A stretch of DNA of 64,000 nucleotides from Prostheceraeus crozeri (Eukaryota > Platyhelminthes > Polycladida > Euryleptidae): assembly GCA_907163375.1 (NCBI GenBank), contig CAJQUW010011534.1, forward strand, positions 370,341 through 434,340, read 5' to 3'. The notes under the pieces were generated by a model. The model was not told the origin of the DNA. It saw only the letters and a list, made by a program, of their open reading frames with translations, and made no database searches. This document shows, one piece after another, positions 45,773 through 56,797 of this stretch (position 1 is the stretch's first letter; every line of letters begins with the position of its first letter). The position numbers and the translations under genes were made by a program.

Positions 45773-46783
45773 ATGGCAAGGTTTATAATCGCTGCAAGCC
45801 GAAAAACGAAATCGTATAGGAAGATATTTGATCCCTTGGCTGAATTGAACGACAAAGAATTATATTCTAGATTTCGATTTGACAAGAACGGAATTATTTA
45901 TTTATCTGATATGTTGAGAAATGATCTGCAGTCGGTAACGGCAAAAAGTCGAGCAATTCCAGTCGAAATACAAGTATGTATAGCACTGAGATATTTATCC
46001 TCTAACGATTTCCAGATAGGGGTTGCAGACGACTTTCATATATCTCAACCCGAAGTTTCTCTCATAGTAACCAGATTTATAGATGCAATTGTTAGACATG
46101 TTGATGACTTCGTTAAGTTCCCTTCTTCACGAGATGCAAGTCGGCATGCTCAATCAGAGTTTTACCAAATTGCGGGGTTTCCTCGAGTTGTTGGATGCTT
46201 GGATTGTACCCATGTACGCATTCTTGCTCCAGGTGAAGATGAAAATGATTATGTTAATCGCAAAGGATATCATAGTATCAATGTACAGGCAGTTTGCGAT
46301 GCCAATGGGAAATTCATCAATTTCTCTGCGAAATGGCCCGGATCCACTCACGATTCATTCATATTACGTAACAGCTCTCTTTGGGATTATTGTGAAGCGG
46401 GGAGATTGGATGGAATAATTTTAGGAGATTCTGGATATCCGAACAGAAAATGGCTCTTCACACCTTACAGAAATCCCCAGACTGATGCCCAGACAGTTTA
46501 TAACAGTAAACATAAGCGAACACGTGTTCTAATCGAAAACGCTTTTGGACGTTTGAAACGACGCTTTGCAATATTACACAGTGAAGCGCGTCTTAATAGC
46601 GAAAAGGTTGCTAAAGTTGTAGCAGCTTGTATTATTTTGCACAACATAGCAATCGATATAAGATTGCAAGATTTGAGTGATGTTGAAATTGATGACCAAG
46701 AAACCGATCTTCCTCCTGTTGGGTCTTTCCCATTGAACTCATCAGCGTATCGAGATGCCTTTACAAACGATGTTTTTGGCTAA
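45773..46783 (+). CDS. Harbinger DDE transposase (HARBI1-like), 336 aa
   Basis: The frame is open from ATG 45773 to the stop at 46781-46783. It can be read from 45629, but I chose 45773 because a splice-acceptor-like TTTTTCCTTTACAG lies just before it and MARFIIAASRK starts the conserved part. The N-terminal helical region is followed by the DDE_Tnp_4 nuclease with GCLDCTHVRI (first Asp), WPGSTHDSFILRNSSLW, ILGDSGYP (second Asp) and LIENAFGRLKRRFAIL (Glu). AACIILHNIAID is the usual closing motif. All catalytic residues are present and there is no stop or frameshift. The protein would excise and integrate the element with its Myb-like partner, acting in the nucleus. Confidence 0.95.
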   Translation: MARFIIAASRKTKSYRKIFDPLAELNDKELYSRFRFDKNGIIYLSDMLRNDLQSVTAKSRAIPVEIQVCIALRYLSSNDFQIGVADDFHISQPEVSLIVTRFIDAIVRHVDDFVKFPSSRDASRHAQSEFYQIAGFPRVVGCLDCTHVRILAPGEDENDYVNRKGYHSINVQAVCDANGKFINFSAKWPGSTHDSFILRNSSLWDYCEAGRLDGIILGDSGYPNRKWLFTPYRNPQTDAQTVYNSKHKRTRVLIENAFGRLKRRFAILHSEARLNSEKVAKVVAACIILHNIAIDIRLQDLSDVEIDDQETDLPPVGSFPLNSSAYRDAFTNDVFG

Positions 46784-47569
46784 TTGTTTATACTCGTGCA
46801 ATATTTTTGAAATACAAAATTCTCAGCCCACTAGTTTTCTTATTATACTACAGTCAAAAATTCAAAATAATAACGATTGAAGTCCTCGTTGACATCGATT
46901 GTGTAAAGTAAATTAGGATGTATCATATTTACGTATGTGGAACATAAATGTGGTTACATTAATGTACGCTATCAATGTAACAAAATACTCTAGCCTACAT
47001 ATTAATCATTTTGAGGTTAATTTGAGAATTCTGTTACGTCTCAATTATCTTGTCAATTACATGTACAGCTTTCTCGTAGCTATGCATAAAAGAAAAGTCT
47101 CCTCTTTATGGTAATCAGTCCAACAAAAACGATTATCTTTAAAAATCATATGAATCTGATTCTTTCATGAGGAATTTTGTTTGTAATATAAGTCTACCTC
47201 AAGCATAATTTGAAAAAATATTTCATAATTTTAATTATTGTATTGTTATTCATAACCTCCATAAAAATCAATATTGAAACCGGTACAGCGCTATAACGTT
47301 TTTTATATAGAAAATTTTTCAGTATATATATATACCATGAGCAAAAATGCTTACTTTAGACTTTTTGATCAAAATTTCACAAAGGTATTTTTATAGACAA
47401 AGTTCGGCGAAGATTAGGCATATATACGCTCGTATATTTGCTATATGAGGGTGTAAAACAAAATAATACTGTTCATTTGACATGTTAGCTTAGCATAGTA
47501 TACCATACTGAGTCATGTAGAGGACAGATTTCTAATTATTATGACTAATGAAAACATTTATCGACATTT

Positions 47570-47775
47570 TACCTACAGGTAGCTGTCGGTAACAATTTTG
47601 ACCTGTTGGTGTTTGTAATTACCTACAGTTAAAATTTGTTAATACCAATTACCAACACCTACAAGTAATTACCAACAGCTGCTGGTAATTACCTACAGAT
47701 AATATTTATTAATACCAATTACCAACAGCTACAGGTAATTACCAACAGCTGCTGGTAATTACCTGCAGGTAAATG
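47570..47775. repeat. Subterminal palindromic repeats of the Harbinger element
   Basis: Repeated words ATTACCAACAGCTGCTGGTA, ATTACCTACAG and TACCAATTACCAACAGCT occur about ten times within 200 bp, in both orientations. The left end has single versions at 44128-44170 (GAATTACCAACAGCAGTTGG). These are probably binding sites for the Myb-like protein or transposase. Confidence 0.8.
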
Positions 47776-48050
47776 ATTGTTAATACGGGCACTGATTAGA
47801 TTAGCTTTACCTCAGGCACAAGTTCCTGAACTGTTTGATATCTGTTCTGTAAAAGTGGCAGTAGATCGACAGATACACACACAAGATTAATCAATAAAAT
47901 ACTGATATATCATAAATAAGAAGCAATAAAAGGGACATGAAGTTAAAGAAATGTTGATTGTGCTAAAAGTACGCTTGTACACCGCGCTACCGGTACATGA
48001 TATGATAATTGAATGAAAAAAAGAAAGTTTGAAAGACACATATCAAAAGG

Positions 48051-48545
48051 CTACAAAATCGTTGAGCAAAATATGCGCTCCTTCTGAATCCACAGACCAG
48101 GATTGAACCATTTCATAGTCACACCACTTGAGATGAAAAGTTTATACTGTGTGTTACACTTTCTAAGGTAAGTAAAATTGCTGATGCTGCAGCTGTCACG
48201 GTGTAAACATTCTTGAAGATGGCGAGTGATGCTCGAAGTTGGGGCATTTGTTGATTGAGGACGCGTACATCCAACAGATAGCCACTTTAGGAGATGCTCC
48301 TTTACACGCAGTCGAAGTGGTCTCGCGCTCTCCCTTGCTCCGCAACCACACTTGAATTGATATACAAGTTTGTGTTGATAAGGAAGAGGCGTGGGATCTT
48401 TCGCTGCGTTTGGACCAAGGCGAAATGTCTTAAACATCACATGTAGTTTAATAATGAAGTAACAGCTTTGGACAGCGTTGGCAAGGTTATTACCGGGGAC
48501 TTTGCTGACCGTAATAGGGTAGGCTGACGTAGATTTTCTTCTCAA
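48051..48545 (-). mobile_element. Penelope-like C-terminal region with GIY-YIG-type domain
   Basis: The 164-codon minus-strand frame contains PYQHKLVYQFKCGCG, RPLRLRVKEHLLKWLSVG and SSITRHLQECLHRDSCSI. This is the order of conserved blocks in the GIY-YIG endonuclease domain of Penelope-like elements, which nicks target DNA. The frame lies downstream (minus-strand sense) of the RT at 49317-50010, as expected. The domain is degraded. It is a fossil. Confidence 0.8.
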
Positions 48546-48704
48546 CGGTCGACAGTTTGGTATGATCGGTAGAAGATTTCCGTATAAACCACCAAGGGTA
48601 GCAATTTCGAATTAGAATATTTTCCATGTATGTGATCTCTTCATTCAAAAACTGAAGGGAACAAATCTTTCGAATTCTTAGGTTAAAAGGTGAATGTCTT
48701 ACGT

Positions 48705-49283
48705 AGTATAGATACAAATCAATAAAATCAATGTACAATGGACTGAACATGAATGGAACAATACAGCTGGTGAAACCATGAACTACTAGTAGCAGCCTAA
48801 AAGTGCAGAAATACCAGCAGGAAGAGAGTTTAGATACATTAACTTGCTAATGGCCTAACGCTAATCACATTAGCACCCAAACCCAACTGAACTTCAATTT
48901 TAAAAAAGACGACAATTATAGAACGACCCATCGAATTTCACTTGTTTGTTGAGTTTAGGACTCAATTTTTTAATGTAAAAAGCTTCTTATTAAATATCAA
49001 AGAAGCTTTTTACATTAAAAAATTGAATCCTAAACTCAACAAACAAGTGAAATTCGATGGGTCGTTCTATAATTGTCGTCTTTTTTAAAATTGAAGTTCA
49101 GTTGGGTTTGGGTGCTAATGTGATTAGCGTTAGGCCATTAGCAAGTTAATGTATCTAAACTCTCTTCCTGCTGGTATTTCTGCACTTTTAGGCTGCTACT
49201 AGTAGTTTATGGTTTCACTAGCTGTATTGTTCCATTCATGTTCAGTCCATTGTACATTGATTTTATTGATTTGTATCTATACT
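48705..49283. repeat. 579-bp near-perfect palindrome with 284-bp arms
   Basis: The arms are 48705-48988 and 49000-49283, with an 11-bp spacer. Pairs checked include AGTATAGATACAAATCAAT with its complement, GGACTGAACATGAATGG, GGCCTAACGCTAATCAC and AATTCGATGGGTCG. I counted only about three mismatches (for example CTGGTG versus CTAGTG), roughly 1%. It sits in the Penelope-like element between the RT and the GIY-YIG part. Bases around GAATTCGAAAG occur on both outer flanks (about 48670 and 49284), suggesting an insertion with a short target duplication. Confidence 0.93.
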
Positions 49284-49316
49284 TTCGAATTCTATCGAAT
49301 AAGGTCCTCACTGAAT

Positions 49317-50010
49317 TCATCTTGCAGAGCTTTGGGCAGGACTCGTAAATGGGGTATATAAACCTGTGAAACACGCTTTCCGATGAACCTTGATGAATAA
49401 TCTTCCATTAGATGGCATTATCTCCACATCAAAGAAAGAATCTCCAGAATACCGTGTGCACAGTAAATTATGATGCATTTTGCTATGGCTTGCAAAAATT
49501 ACTCTCTTGAACCGGATTCGATATTCATCCGCAAGACATACAACTACTTCGGGTCTTATGCTTTGAAGCATCCGCTGCTCATGATGGCCAACGAAAATAG
49601 AGGCGAAGAGCCAGATAGCGGACTACCCATCGCTAAGTAGTCCTGCTGGATGCAAATATTGTCAAACACAAACTTAACGTTCATGGAAACTGCAGTCAAC
49701 AATTCTCTCAGACTTGTTTCAGACAAACATCTGGATCCAATTTTTGATGGAGTTCTGTCTGAGCGATAATAAGTTTCGCATATTCTGTCGATCGTTTCTT
49801 GTACCGGTATATTCTTGAAGAGACTTCTAATATCAGTTATCATGAGCACGTCGCAGTCGGCAATATTACTGCAGATAACAAATCACAAAATCCAGAGGAA
49901 TCTTTGACTGAGAAACGATTGAAATGAGACAGAATTGGCTTTAAAATCTCAGTATCCACCATCTTTGCTATGCCATGACATGCCGCTCCAGTCATAGATA
50001 GGACGGGTTT
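49317..50010 (-). mobile_element. Penelope-like reverse transcriptase region, degraded
   Basis: Minus-strand frames include LSMTGAACHGIAKM near 49980, then TDIRSLFKNIPVQETIDRIC, LSETSLRELLTAVSMNVKFV and YLAMGSPLSG. Further on come FFDVEIMPSNGRLFIKVHR and CFTGLYTPF. These are RT fingers and palm blocks typical of Penelope-like proteins (type FTNIPVQETI and VAMGSPLGP). The enzyme would copy element RNA at a nicked target. The copy is broken and incomplete at its N terminus. Confidence 0.85.
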
Positions 50011-50149
50011 TGTCCCTTTTGTTGCTCTTTATTTATGACATATCAGTCCTTTATTGATTTTTGTTTGTGTGCATCTGTCGATCTACTGTCACTTTTACAG
50101 AACAGATATCAAACAGTTCAAGAACTTGTGCCTGAGGTAAAGCTAATCA

Positions 50150-50819
50150 CAGGGAGTAGAACGCTTGACTTCAAAATCCACGGAAATACCAAATACCCAT
50201 TTTTTTCACGCTACTTATATTCATCGATATCTTGTGATCTAATTTTGGCAAAGCAATTTTCTAAAGATTGAGTTCCTCAAAAGAAAAAAGTAAAATTCAA
50301 ATGAGACTTTCAATTTCTTAACTCTGGAAACACATTCACAGATAGTTAACAATGAGGAAGTTTCTGTACATGCGCATCAGTGAAAACATTTCAGATACAT
50401 GCAGAAGAGAACCCGTTTGTATTATTCATTGACATGAACATAATAGCCTAGTTCCTGATCTGGGCTTGAATTTTATTTTTTCACATAATTTGACAATTTT
50501 CGGAAATTTATAAATTTATTCTGCTGCTAAACTTTTGTAAGTTGCCTAAAACCACTTACAGTTGCAAAAATTCAAATAGTAGAAAACATTTTCTGTATTT
50601 GATAAGAAAAGTGAGACTTAACTAATTCATACTCATATGACGTAAGCTATACACTATGTGAATTACGAGTATATACTTGCTTAACGGAAAGTTTTTATTG
50701 AAACCTAATAATTTTCGGGTACCCCTATCCCCCACCCCTCCATTTTCTATTCCATATTTGCACGAAATATGAGAATGACCATTTCCATCACCAAATCCAA
50801 GAAACCGTTCTACTCCCTG
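50150..50819. mobile_element. hAT-like MITE with 6-bp target duplication
   Basis: The termini are CAGGGAGTAGAACG on both ends, read inward. They are flanked by TAATCA at 50144-50149 and 50820-50825. The 670-bp interior encodes nothing I recognise. It interrupts the right inverted repeat of the Penelope-like element; removing it with one TAATCA restores alignment to the left repeat. A 6-bp duplication is shorter than the usual 8 bp for hAT, so the superfamily is probable rather than certain. Confidence 0.85.
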
Positions 50820-50887
50820 TAATCAGTTCCGTGTATGCTCTTCAGTAAGAGCGAACGAAGCGCCGAGCAAAGAAGAATGTCTTTTCC

Positions 50888-51216
50888 ATTGTTACTTAGC
50901 ATTAACAAAGAAAGAGGTAGATCACATTTTTGGTGAAAGGAAAGACCTGAACGAGGATAGTGCACTCAAGAGAATTCTATTTCTGTGGTATTGGGCGCTT
51001 TGCCACATCAACAGGAATGTGCGCCGTGATGGTCTGACTGAAAACCCCTTGCTTCGAGGAGGTTTTGAGGACTTTGGCATCGTAACAAATGACAAACCCC
51101 AGAGAGAAGCAGTCAAATTCGCTGAAAGCAATCATTATTTCATTTTTGCAGCTTACTGTATAGAAACTGTGCGAGAAGACAGCGTGCAGAGACTGCGAAT
51201 TAGTAAATGCAAATAG
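50888..51216 (+). CDS. Unrecognised protein-like frame beside the Penelope-like element
   Basis: One frame stays open from at least 50880 to a stop at 51214-51216, about 110 codons. It includes KKEVDHIFGERKDLNEDSAL, LFLWYWALCHINRNVRRDGL and GFEDFGIVTNDKPQREAVKF. Composition is protein-like, yet I do not recognise it. A possible splice acceptor (CATTGTTACTTAG) lies at 50887-50899. It may be an exon or a fragment of another retroelement. Confidence 0.3.
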
Positions 51217-51560
51217 ATAGCGCCAGTGAATGCGGCGATGCCTCACCGTTGTTAAAGCTATATAAGATATGATTCCCTAAGACGACCTTTCCATTGAAGT
51301 TTATGCGAGATTCAGAGCCAAATTATCCTCAATTTTGGTAAAGATGAAATGACTTAATTTACAGTTTTTAAGCAATGCATTCGCCACATGCACCGCTTCT
51401 ACGGATCACATGTCACTGGTTTAGAGGCATAGATTATTGAAGAACAACAGCACAAGTGCAAAATGAAAGCCTTTAATTCTCGTCAGTGACGAACTTAACT
51501 GTGAGATGATAGATCTGTGGTACTTGACAATTCAATCTGCATCCCAGTCACCAAGTCAAT
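51217..51560. other. Spacer before the P-like element
   Basis: No gene or repeat was supported. Confidence 0.4.
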
Positions 51561-54500
51561 TAGGGGAGAGCGGGGTATTATCGATCACCTGAGTTTGAGG
51601 GGTGATAGAGACCACTAATTCCTCTCTAAAACCAACTTTTTCGGCCAAATCACTAGCTATGAACCAAGGACAACTAGATATCAATAAGCTGCCAGGACGC
51701 GGAAAGCGAAATCATTGTGTCGAGTTTTATAGGCTGACAGTTGACTGCGGCCGATCAGCTAACACTGTCTTCCCAGCTCTCTGCTGTTGTTATCGTTATG
51801 ACTCAGCACTGCACCGTCAGGCGGATAATGCACATAATACACAGACTCGAATCATCGCATTAAGACTTTCATCGAGTGCGCTACTTGAGGTCTTGTCGAA
51901 ATGCCTCGGAAGTGCTGTGTGATACACTGTAAGGGCAATTACGATTCCAGCGATTCAAAAGTAACTGTTTATGGATTCCCAAACGAAGAGGAGGAGCGAA
52001 ATCGCTGGGTGCGAGCGTTACCGAATACGATCAAAAAGGTGACACAATACATCGGCATTTGTGCTTCTCACTGGCCGGAGGACACAGAAATGGTTAAAAT
52101 CAAGCGCTATAATCGACCGATCAATCCACCATCAATATTTCCTAATTGCCTGCCTTCGAACTTCATTCAAACAGCTTCTTCTTCGCTCAGAGATGTAGAG
52201 AATCGGCGAGTCTCTTCTTCAGTTCGTTCCTCTATTCCTGATGAGTTGGAAACATTCGAATCTCTTGACAACATCGTTGATTGGACATCATTCATCGCTC
52301 AACTCTCCTCAAAACTTTCATCGAAGACCATGATTTATGGGTTGTTAAACGTTCATCTACAGACGTGGTCAAAATGATTCACTTCATATGTGAAAACATC
52401 GTTGATTATTGTGTTTCTGTCACAAGTGACTTTGTTATAACATCTGTAAAACAAAATACACGTGTTGACATCAAGTCTGTGGTCGGATTTGGACGGAAGT
52501 TGACGAAGTGGTCTCAGTTAGAAGCTGTGATATCTGTTACAAAATCAACGCTACCTTCATTTGAAATCGAACTCAATTGTGCTGCAGAAAACATTGAGCG
52601 TTCTATGCAGTTCGCTGACATCGACATGGATGTGAGGCGACGTCTTGAATTCTTATTATTTCAAGTAAAACACATGTCATCTCGTCCATACGAGTATCCA
52701 GCTTCCATTTTGAAAGTGAGTACAGAACTGTTGTTAGCCGGAACAAAATCATATAACATTTGTAGAAAGCACCTACTACTCCCTCATCCTGATACTGTCA
52801 AAAAGCATATAGGAAGTTTGAAAAGTACTGGCAGTGTTGCTGATGCCAAAGACACTATAAATGCCGTTTTTCACAAGCTTGTTGGCATTCAGAGAACATG
52901 TTTGTTGTTGTTCGATGAAGTGTACATAACACCCTCTGCAAGATACCGCGGTTGCCATCTTTTAGGCAGAGCTGAAGATGATCCAAATAAAACAGCTAGA
53001 ACTGTTTTAAGTTTAATGTTGAAACCACTTTTGAGTCATCGAGCTTTTATGGTTCGTCTAATTCCGGTTTTTTCATTGACTGCAGAGTTCCTTGAATGTG
53101 AGATTTTGAAGCTTGTTGAAATAGTGAATGAATGTGATGGTAAAATCAAAGCATTTATTTGTGACAGCGCATCGGTTAATAGAAGATTCTACAAATCTAT
53201 CTGCTCTTCAGATAACGAAAATTATTTGTTTAAACATCAGTCCACTGATTCATACATTTACTGTCTACACGACACAGTACACTTATTAAAAAATGTGAGG
53301 AATAATTGGATTTCTGAAAAGAAAAAAGAGATCAAATTTGAGTTGCCAAACAAAGGCACAGTTGTAGCTAAATTTAGTGACTGCATCAAATTGTATAGAT
53401 CTGAGGCATCCAATATTGTTAAGCGAACAAATCTCACATATCAATCATATTTTCCGTCTTCAACAGAGAAGCAAAATGTTCGCCACGTGCTCCGAGTCTT
53501 TAATGAGAAAACAGTAGCCGCACTTGTGAATGATGGATGTATTGATACTGCGAAATTCATAGATTATTTTCTTAGGTTGTGGAAGATGCTAAACATCAAA
53601 ACCATAGAGGGACACATTCGCTTGAACGACTCTGATAGAAAACCTTTCTCCGATCCGAATGATAACAGAATTGTATTTCTTCGTGAAACAGCTGAAGCCA
53701 TTTCAAGAATGCCCGGAAATTCAGGGCCGTACAGAATACAGTCTTTCACGTCTGTTACTAGAGACGCCTTTGCCCAAACTCTGCGTGGGCTGTCCAAATT
53801 GATTCAGGAGCTATTGAGAGACGAAGCATTAAAATACATCTTACCAGGTATTTTTCAAACTGATCCTTTAGAAGGCGAGTTTTCATGCTATAGACAAATG
53901 AGCGGCGGGAACTACTATATCGGCCTAGACCAACTTTTGTGTAGCGCCAGACTGCGTAAATTGAAATTATTTGAGGAATTGGATATCGATCGTAGCGAAT
54001 TCTTTCATGTTCAGAATTTGTGTTGCTCGAAAGAAATGAGTGATGATGAATTGAGTGTGATTGACTCTCTTTTCGAAAGATCAAACTCTTTGTCCGACAA
54101 TGAACGCTCTTCCTTGTATTATATATGCGGATACATATGCTTCAAGGAAGGTATTGTGAATGATTCAGAATCGGATCTGTTGACTGATGAATCGGGTAAT
54201 CGTTTTATTTGTGAGTTCACCGACTTAGTGAGCAGAGGGAAACTGACTTATCCCCGTCATGATGTGGTATATTTTGCTTTTGTAACATATACGTTCTTTC
54301 CGAAAGATAAATCTATTAATTGTGGAAATCTCTTATGTCACAGGTTCCTCTACATTTATGAGTCTCTCTGTTTTTGCTTTCCGAACTGTCTAAATGTGTG
54401 TCGGCGGTTGGTGAATTGCTTCTTCAAGGGACAAGTGAATATGAGCTCGGATGAGCTGAGCTCATCCAAAGCTGCCAAGCGAAAACGACAAAAACTTAAT

Positions 54501-55867
54501 TCGTAGATGTACACAGCATCCAAATTGATGCATTTTTGCCTTTGAAATATATGTTTTTTGCCTATAAATTGGTTTTCCTAATTTAAAAAGTTTCTTGTAA
54601 AATATTGATAATTAAGGGTCAGTCTATAAAAAAATTTGCTTACTTCTGACATTCTGCGTCCTGGCACTACTTATAACATATTTAGTAGTCCTTGTATGAA
54701 CACATACGCAAGATTCCTTGTTATTTTCCCATAATACCCGTTTCACCTTGTTGTGGAGGATATTTCCTGATTAGAGACGAATTTCCCATTTTCAAAAGTT
54801 CGGGAGTGTTACGGGCCACCTGTTGGGGTGTCATGGACCACCAATTAATATTTGTAGAAATGCGACAATAATGATGTTCCACAACAGTCAAATTGAAGAT
54901 GCTCCCTACACATGAGCGATTAATTATTTGATTGACCGGTTAATAGATAGGCTAATAACAGGCAAAAATGAAGACGAATAATTCAGTTCAGTCTTCTTGC
55001 TATGCGAAGACATGATAATCAAAAAGATATGACTGAGAATAATCTGCGTGAGAGCTGTAAATAAACACTCATAAAGATTGATCAATTCCAAACGAAGTCA
55101 GTAAACTGCTTGAAACCCATTCATAATCGTTCTAGCTGGTTATCAACCCCAATTTATGAACATTAGTTTGCAGACTCACTGGATGTAAGTATGCTGTAAA
55201 AACACTGCCATGAAGCAATGTATTGATTGACAATATTGCAGCCTGAGATAGCAGTCCAAGTAATTACGTGGGATAACATGCCTTAGGCACAGCCCTCTGC
55301 AGATGTGGACTAGGCCTATTACTCCTACTACTCTTTTTCACCCGATGTCTCGACTTGTTGGTTTCCTATTGCTTACATCGCTTTAACTTTCGGTGACCTT
55401 TCACAACATACTGCAACGTATTTTCCTTTTGGCTATGTTTGTGCTTGAGTAGAATGAAGAACTTTTTTGGCGACTTTTAAGGTATTTCGGGGAATTGTGA
55501 GGTGGTCCATAACTCCCCACCATAAATACACTTGCAAAATCAACTGTTCCTAGAAAATGTGAATACATTTCAGCCAGCCGTTTTTGTTTTCTCGAAGATG
55601 GTTAACCATGCTACATCTCCACAGTCAGAATCTAAATTGGTGTTCAAGCATGACTTATTCAGGAGAGAAAAAAACATACAAAAAGAGCACTCGAATTTTC
55701 GTAAAAACCTAATTTGGGGAAAAATTGAAAAAAATTATTTTTGTAGTTAAAGACACCATACATGTTCTTATTTACAATGGCTTCGTTCTCATATGCTCGA
55801 AAATTAGTTTGCAGGTTGAAAAGCATTTCTTAAAGGGTGATGGCCCATAACTCCCCGCTCTTCCCTA
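51561..55867 (+). mobile_element. P-element-like transposon with THAP-domain transposase
   Basis: The inverted ends read TAGGGGAGAGCGGGGTATTA on the left and TAGGGAAGAGCGGGGAGTTA on the right, read inward. Near the right end, variants of GGTGGTCCATAACTCCCC occur at about 54800-54845, 55498-55520 and 55838-55858. They look like subterminal repeats. The element is 4.3 kb and holds one transposase (51901-54506) followed by 1.36 kb without a gene. The flanking octamers (51553-51560 and 55868-55875) do not match, so the target duplication is unresolved. Confidence 0.82.
51901..54506 (+). pseudogene. THAP-domain P-type transposase (THAP9-like), one frameshift
   Basis: The start is ATG 51901. The THAP zinc finger spans residues 1-90. 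Its C2CH ligands sit in CCVIHCKG and CASHW, and the closing AVPTIF-like motif is NPPSIFPNCLPS. The first frame runs to 52377 (158 codons). A second frame, open from at least 52281 to TAG 54504-54506, carries the P-type catalytic core: LLLFDEVYI (Asp), AFICDSASVNRRFY (Asp), HDTVHLLKNVRNNW and DPLEGEFSCYRQMSGGNYYI (acidic Glu region). It ends in a basic tail (SKAAKRKRQKLNS). The shift lies at about 52315-52325. One base lost there explains both frames. No other stop is seen over roughly 860 codons, so this copy lost function recently. Confidence 0.93.
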
Positions 55868-56797
55868 CTTGCGAAACAATTCAGTAACTACTGAACTTTC
55901 AATCGTAGCTAACTTTCACAGTTTATAGATGTCATCCAAGTTTCAAGTTCAATTGTGATGCAACTTCATCATAGAATAAGTCAGTTATTGCATGGGAGAA
56001 ACCGCATCGAATCCATGCATGAATGAATGGCATTAAGAAACTACTTAATTTTATAATTATCAAGAACGCACCTGTTGGGTCTTTCAATTGTATCTCACAT
56101 CGCAACATACTGTGATTAGCAGACTAATGAATAAAAGAACGTTTTTTAAACGCAAGTAGGCCTGACAGTTAGAAAAGGACAATTATACATAACAGAATAC
56201 GAAGGAATATAGTGAATTGGAATAGAGCTACGTATAAAAATTCATTATAATCTATAAGCCAAATCAGATGATTCCGAAATAAAAGCTAGGATTATTTGAA
56301 TAAGAATTGGAGATCAAGTCGAGTATCGTAGATAATGCAGAGACGCAACTGTTTGACTTGCTTCAAGGAAATTCTGGGAGATATTTCACAGCAATTTTTT
56401 GCTGTTTAGTGAAATGAGAAGACAATCTTCACACAAACGTCTCCAGAGGCGACGAATCGGATGAATGATGCGCTATCAATGGTTTTCAAAATATGTGACG
56501 TTTTCTTATTTTAAAAACAACTATTTTTTGCAAAATTCATAATGCGTTAATACAAGTTCATATCTGATAATGACAACTCACTTTCAGTGTTTTTCTTCTC
56601 TGGTTTTCATATCATGTGCAAATGTAGCGAATACGGGTTAAATCCTGTCTGCTGATTCCCGATAATATTACCAGTTAACAAAATCATGAAAATCCATTTC
56701 GCCACCATAGACGTACCATATGAATGTTTTGCTACCCACTGTGATTTTGAATTCAGGTCGCGATACCTTCAACTGAATTTTTTTCAAGTCGAACAGT
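55868..56797. other. Intergenic sequence, nothing recognised
   Basis: AT-rich, with no gene or repeat supported. Confidence 0.4.

Larger units (their letters stand above)
44109..47791 (+). mobile_element. PIF/Harbinger transposon, nearly intact
   Basis: Terminal inverted repeats TGCCCGTATTAACAATC are identical at both ends. The 3-bp target duplication CTG is at 44106-44108 and 47792-47794, matching the CWG preference of Harbingers. The 3.68-kb element carries the two expected genes in the same direction: a Myb/SANT-like protein (44322-45040) and a DDE transposase (45773-46783). Subterminal repeats of TACCAACAGCTGCTGGTA type are dense at the right end and present at the left. It is inserted in the left inverted repeat of the Penelope-like element and so is younger than it. 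Confidence 0.95.
44055..50887 (-). mobile_element. Penelope-like retroelement with inverted terminal repeats, split by three insertions
   Basis: A minus-strand reverse transcriptase followed by a GIY-YIG-type C-terminal domain identifies the element. Inverted terminal repeats of about 200 bp frame it. The left copy is 44055-44108 plus 47792-47942. The right copy is 50012-50149 plus 50820-50887. Shared stretches include GGAAAAGACATTCTTCTTTG with CTCGGCGCTTCGT, GATTAGCTTTACCTCAGGC and TGTTTGATATCTGTTCTGT. A Harbinger element interrupts the left repeat, a hAT-like element the right one, and a 579-bp palindrome the middle. Without these, about 1.9 kb remains, so the copy is probably 5'-truncated and is broken. 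Terminal repeats in inverted orientation are known for Penelope elements. Confidence 0.82.

Noticed and set aside
53564-54084. Minus-strand frames of 77 and 108 codons
   Set aside because: They are antisense shadows of the P-type transposase.
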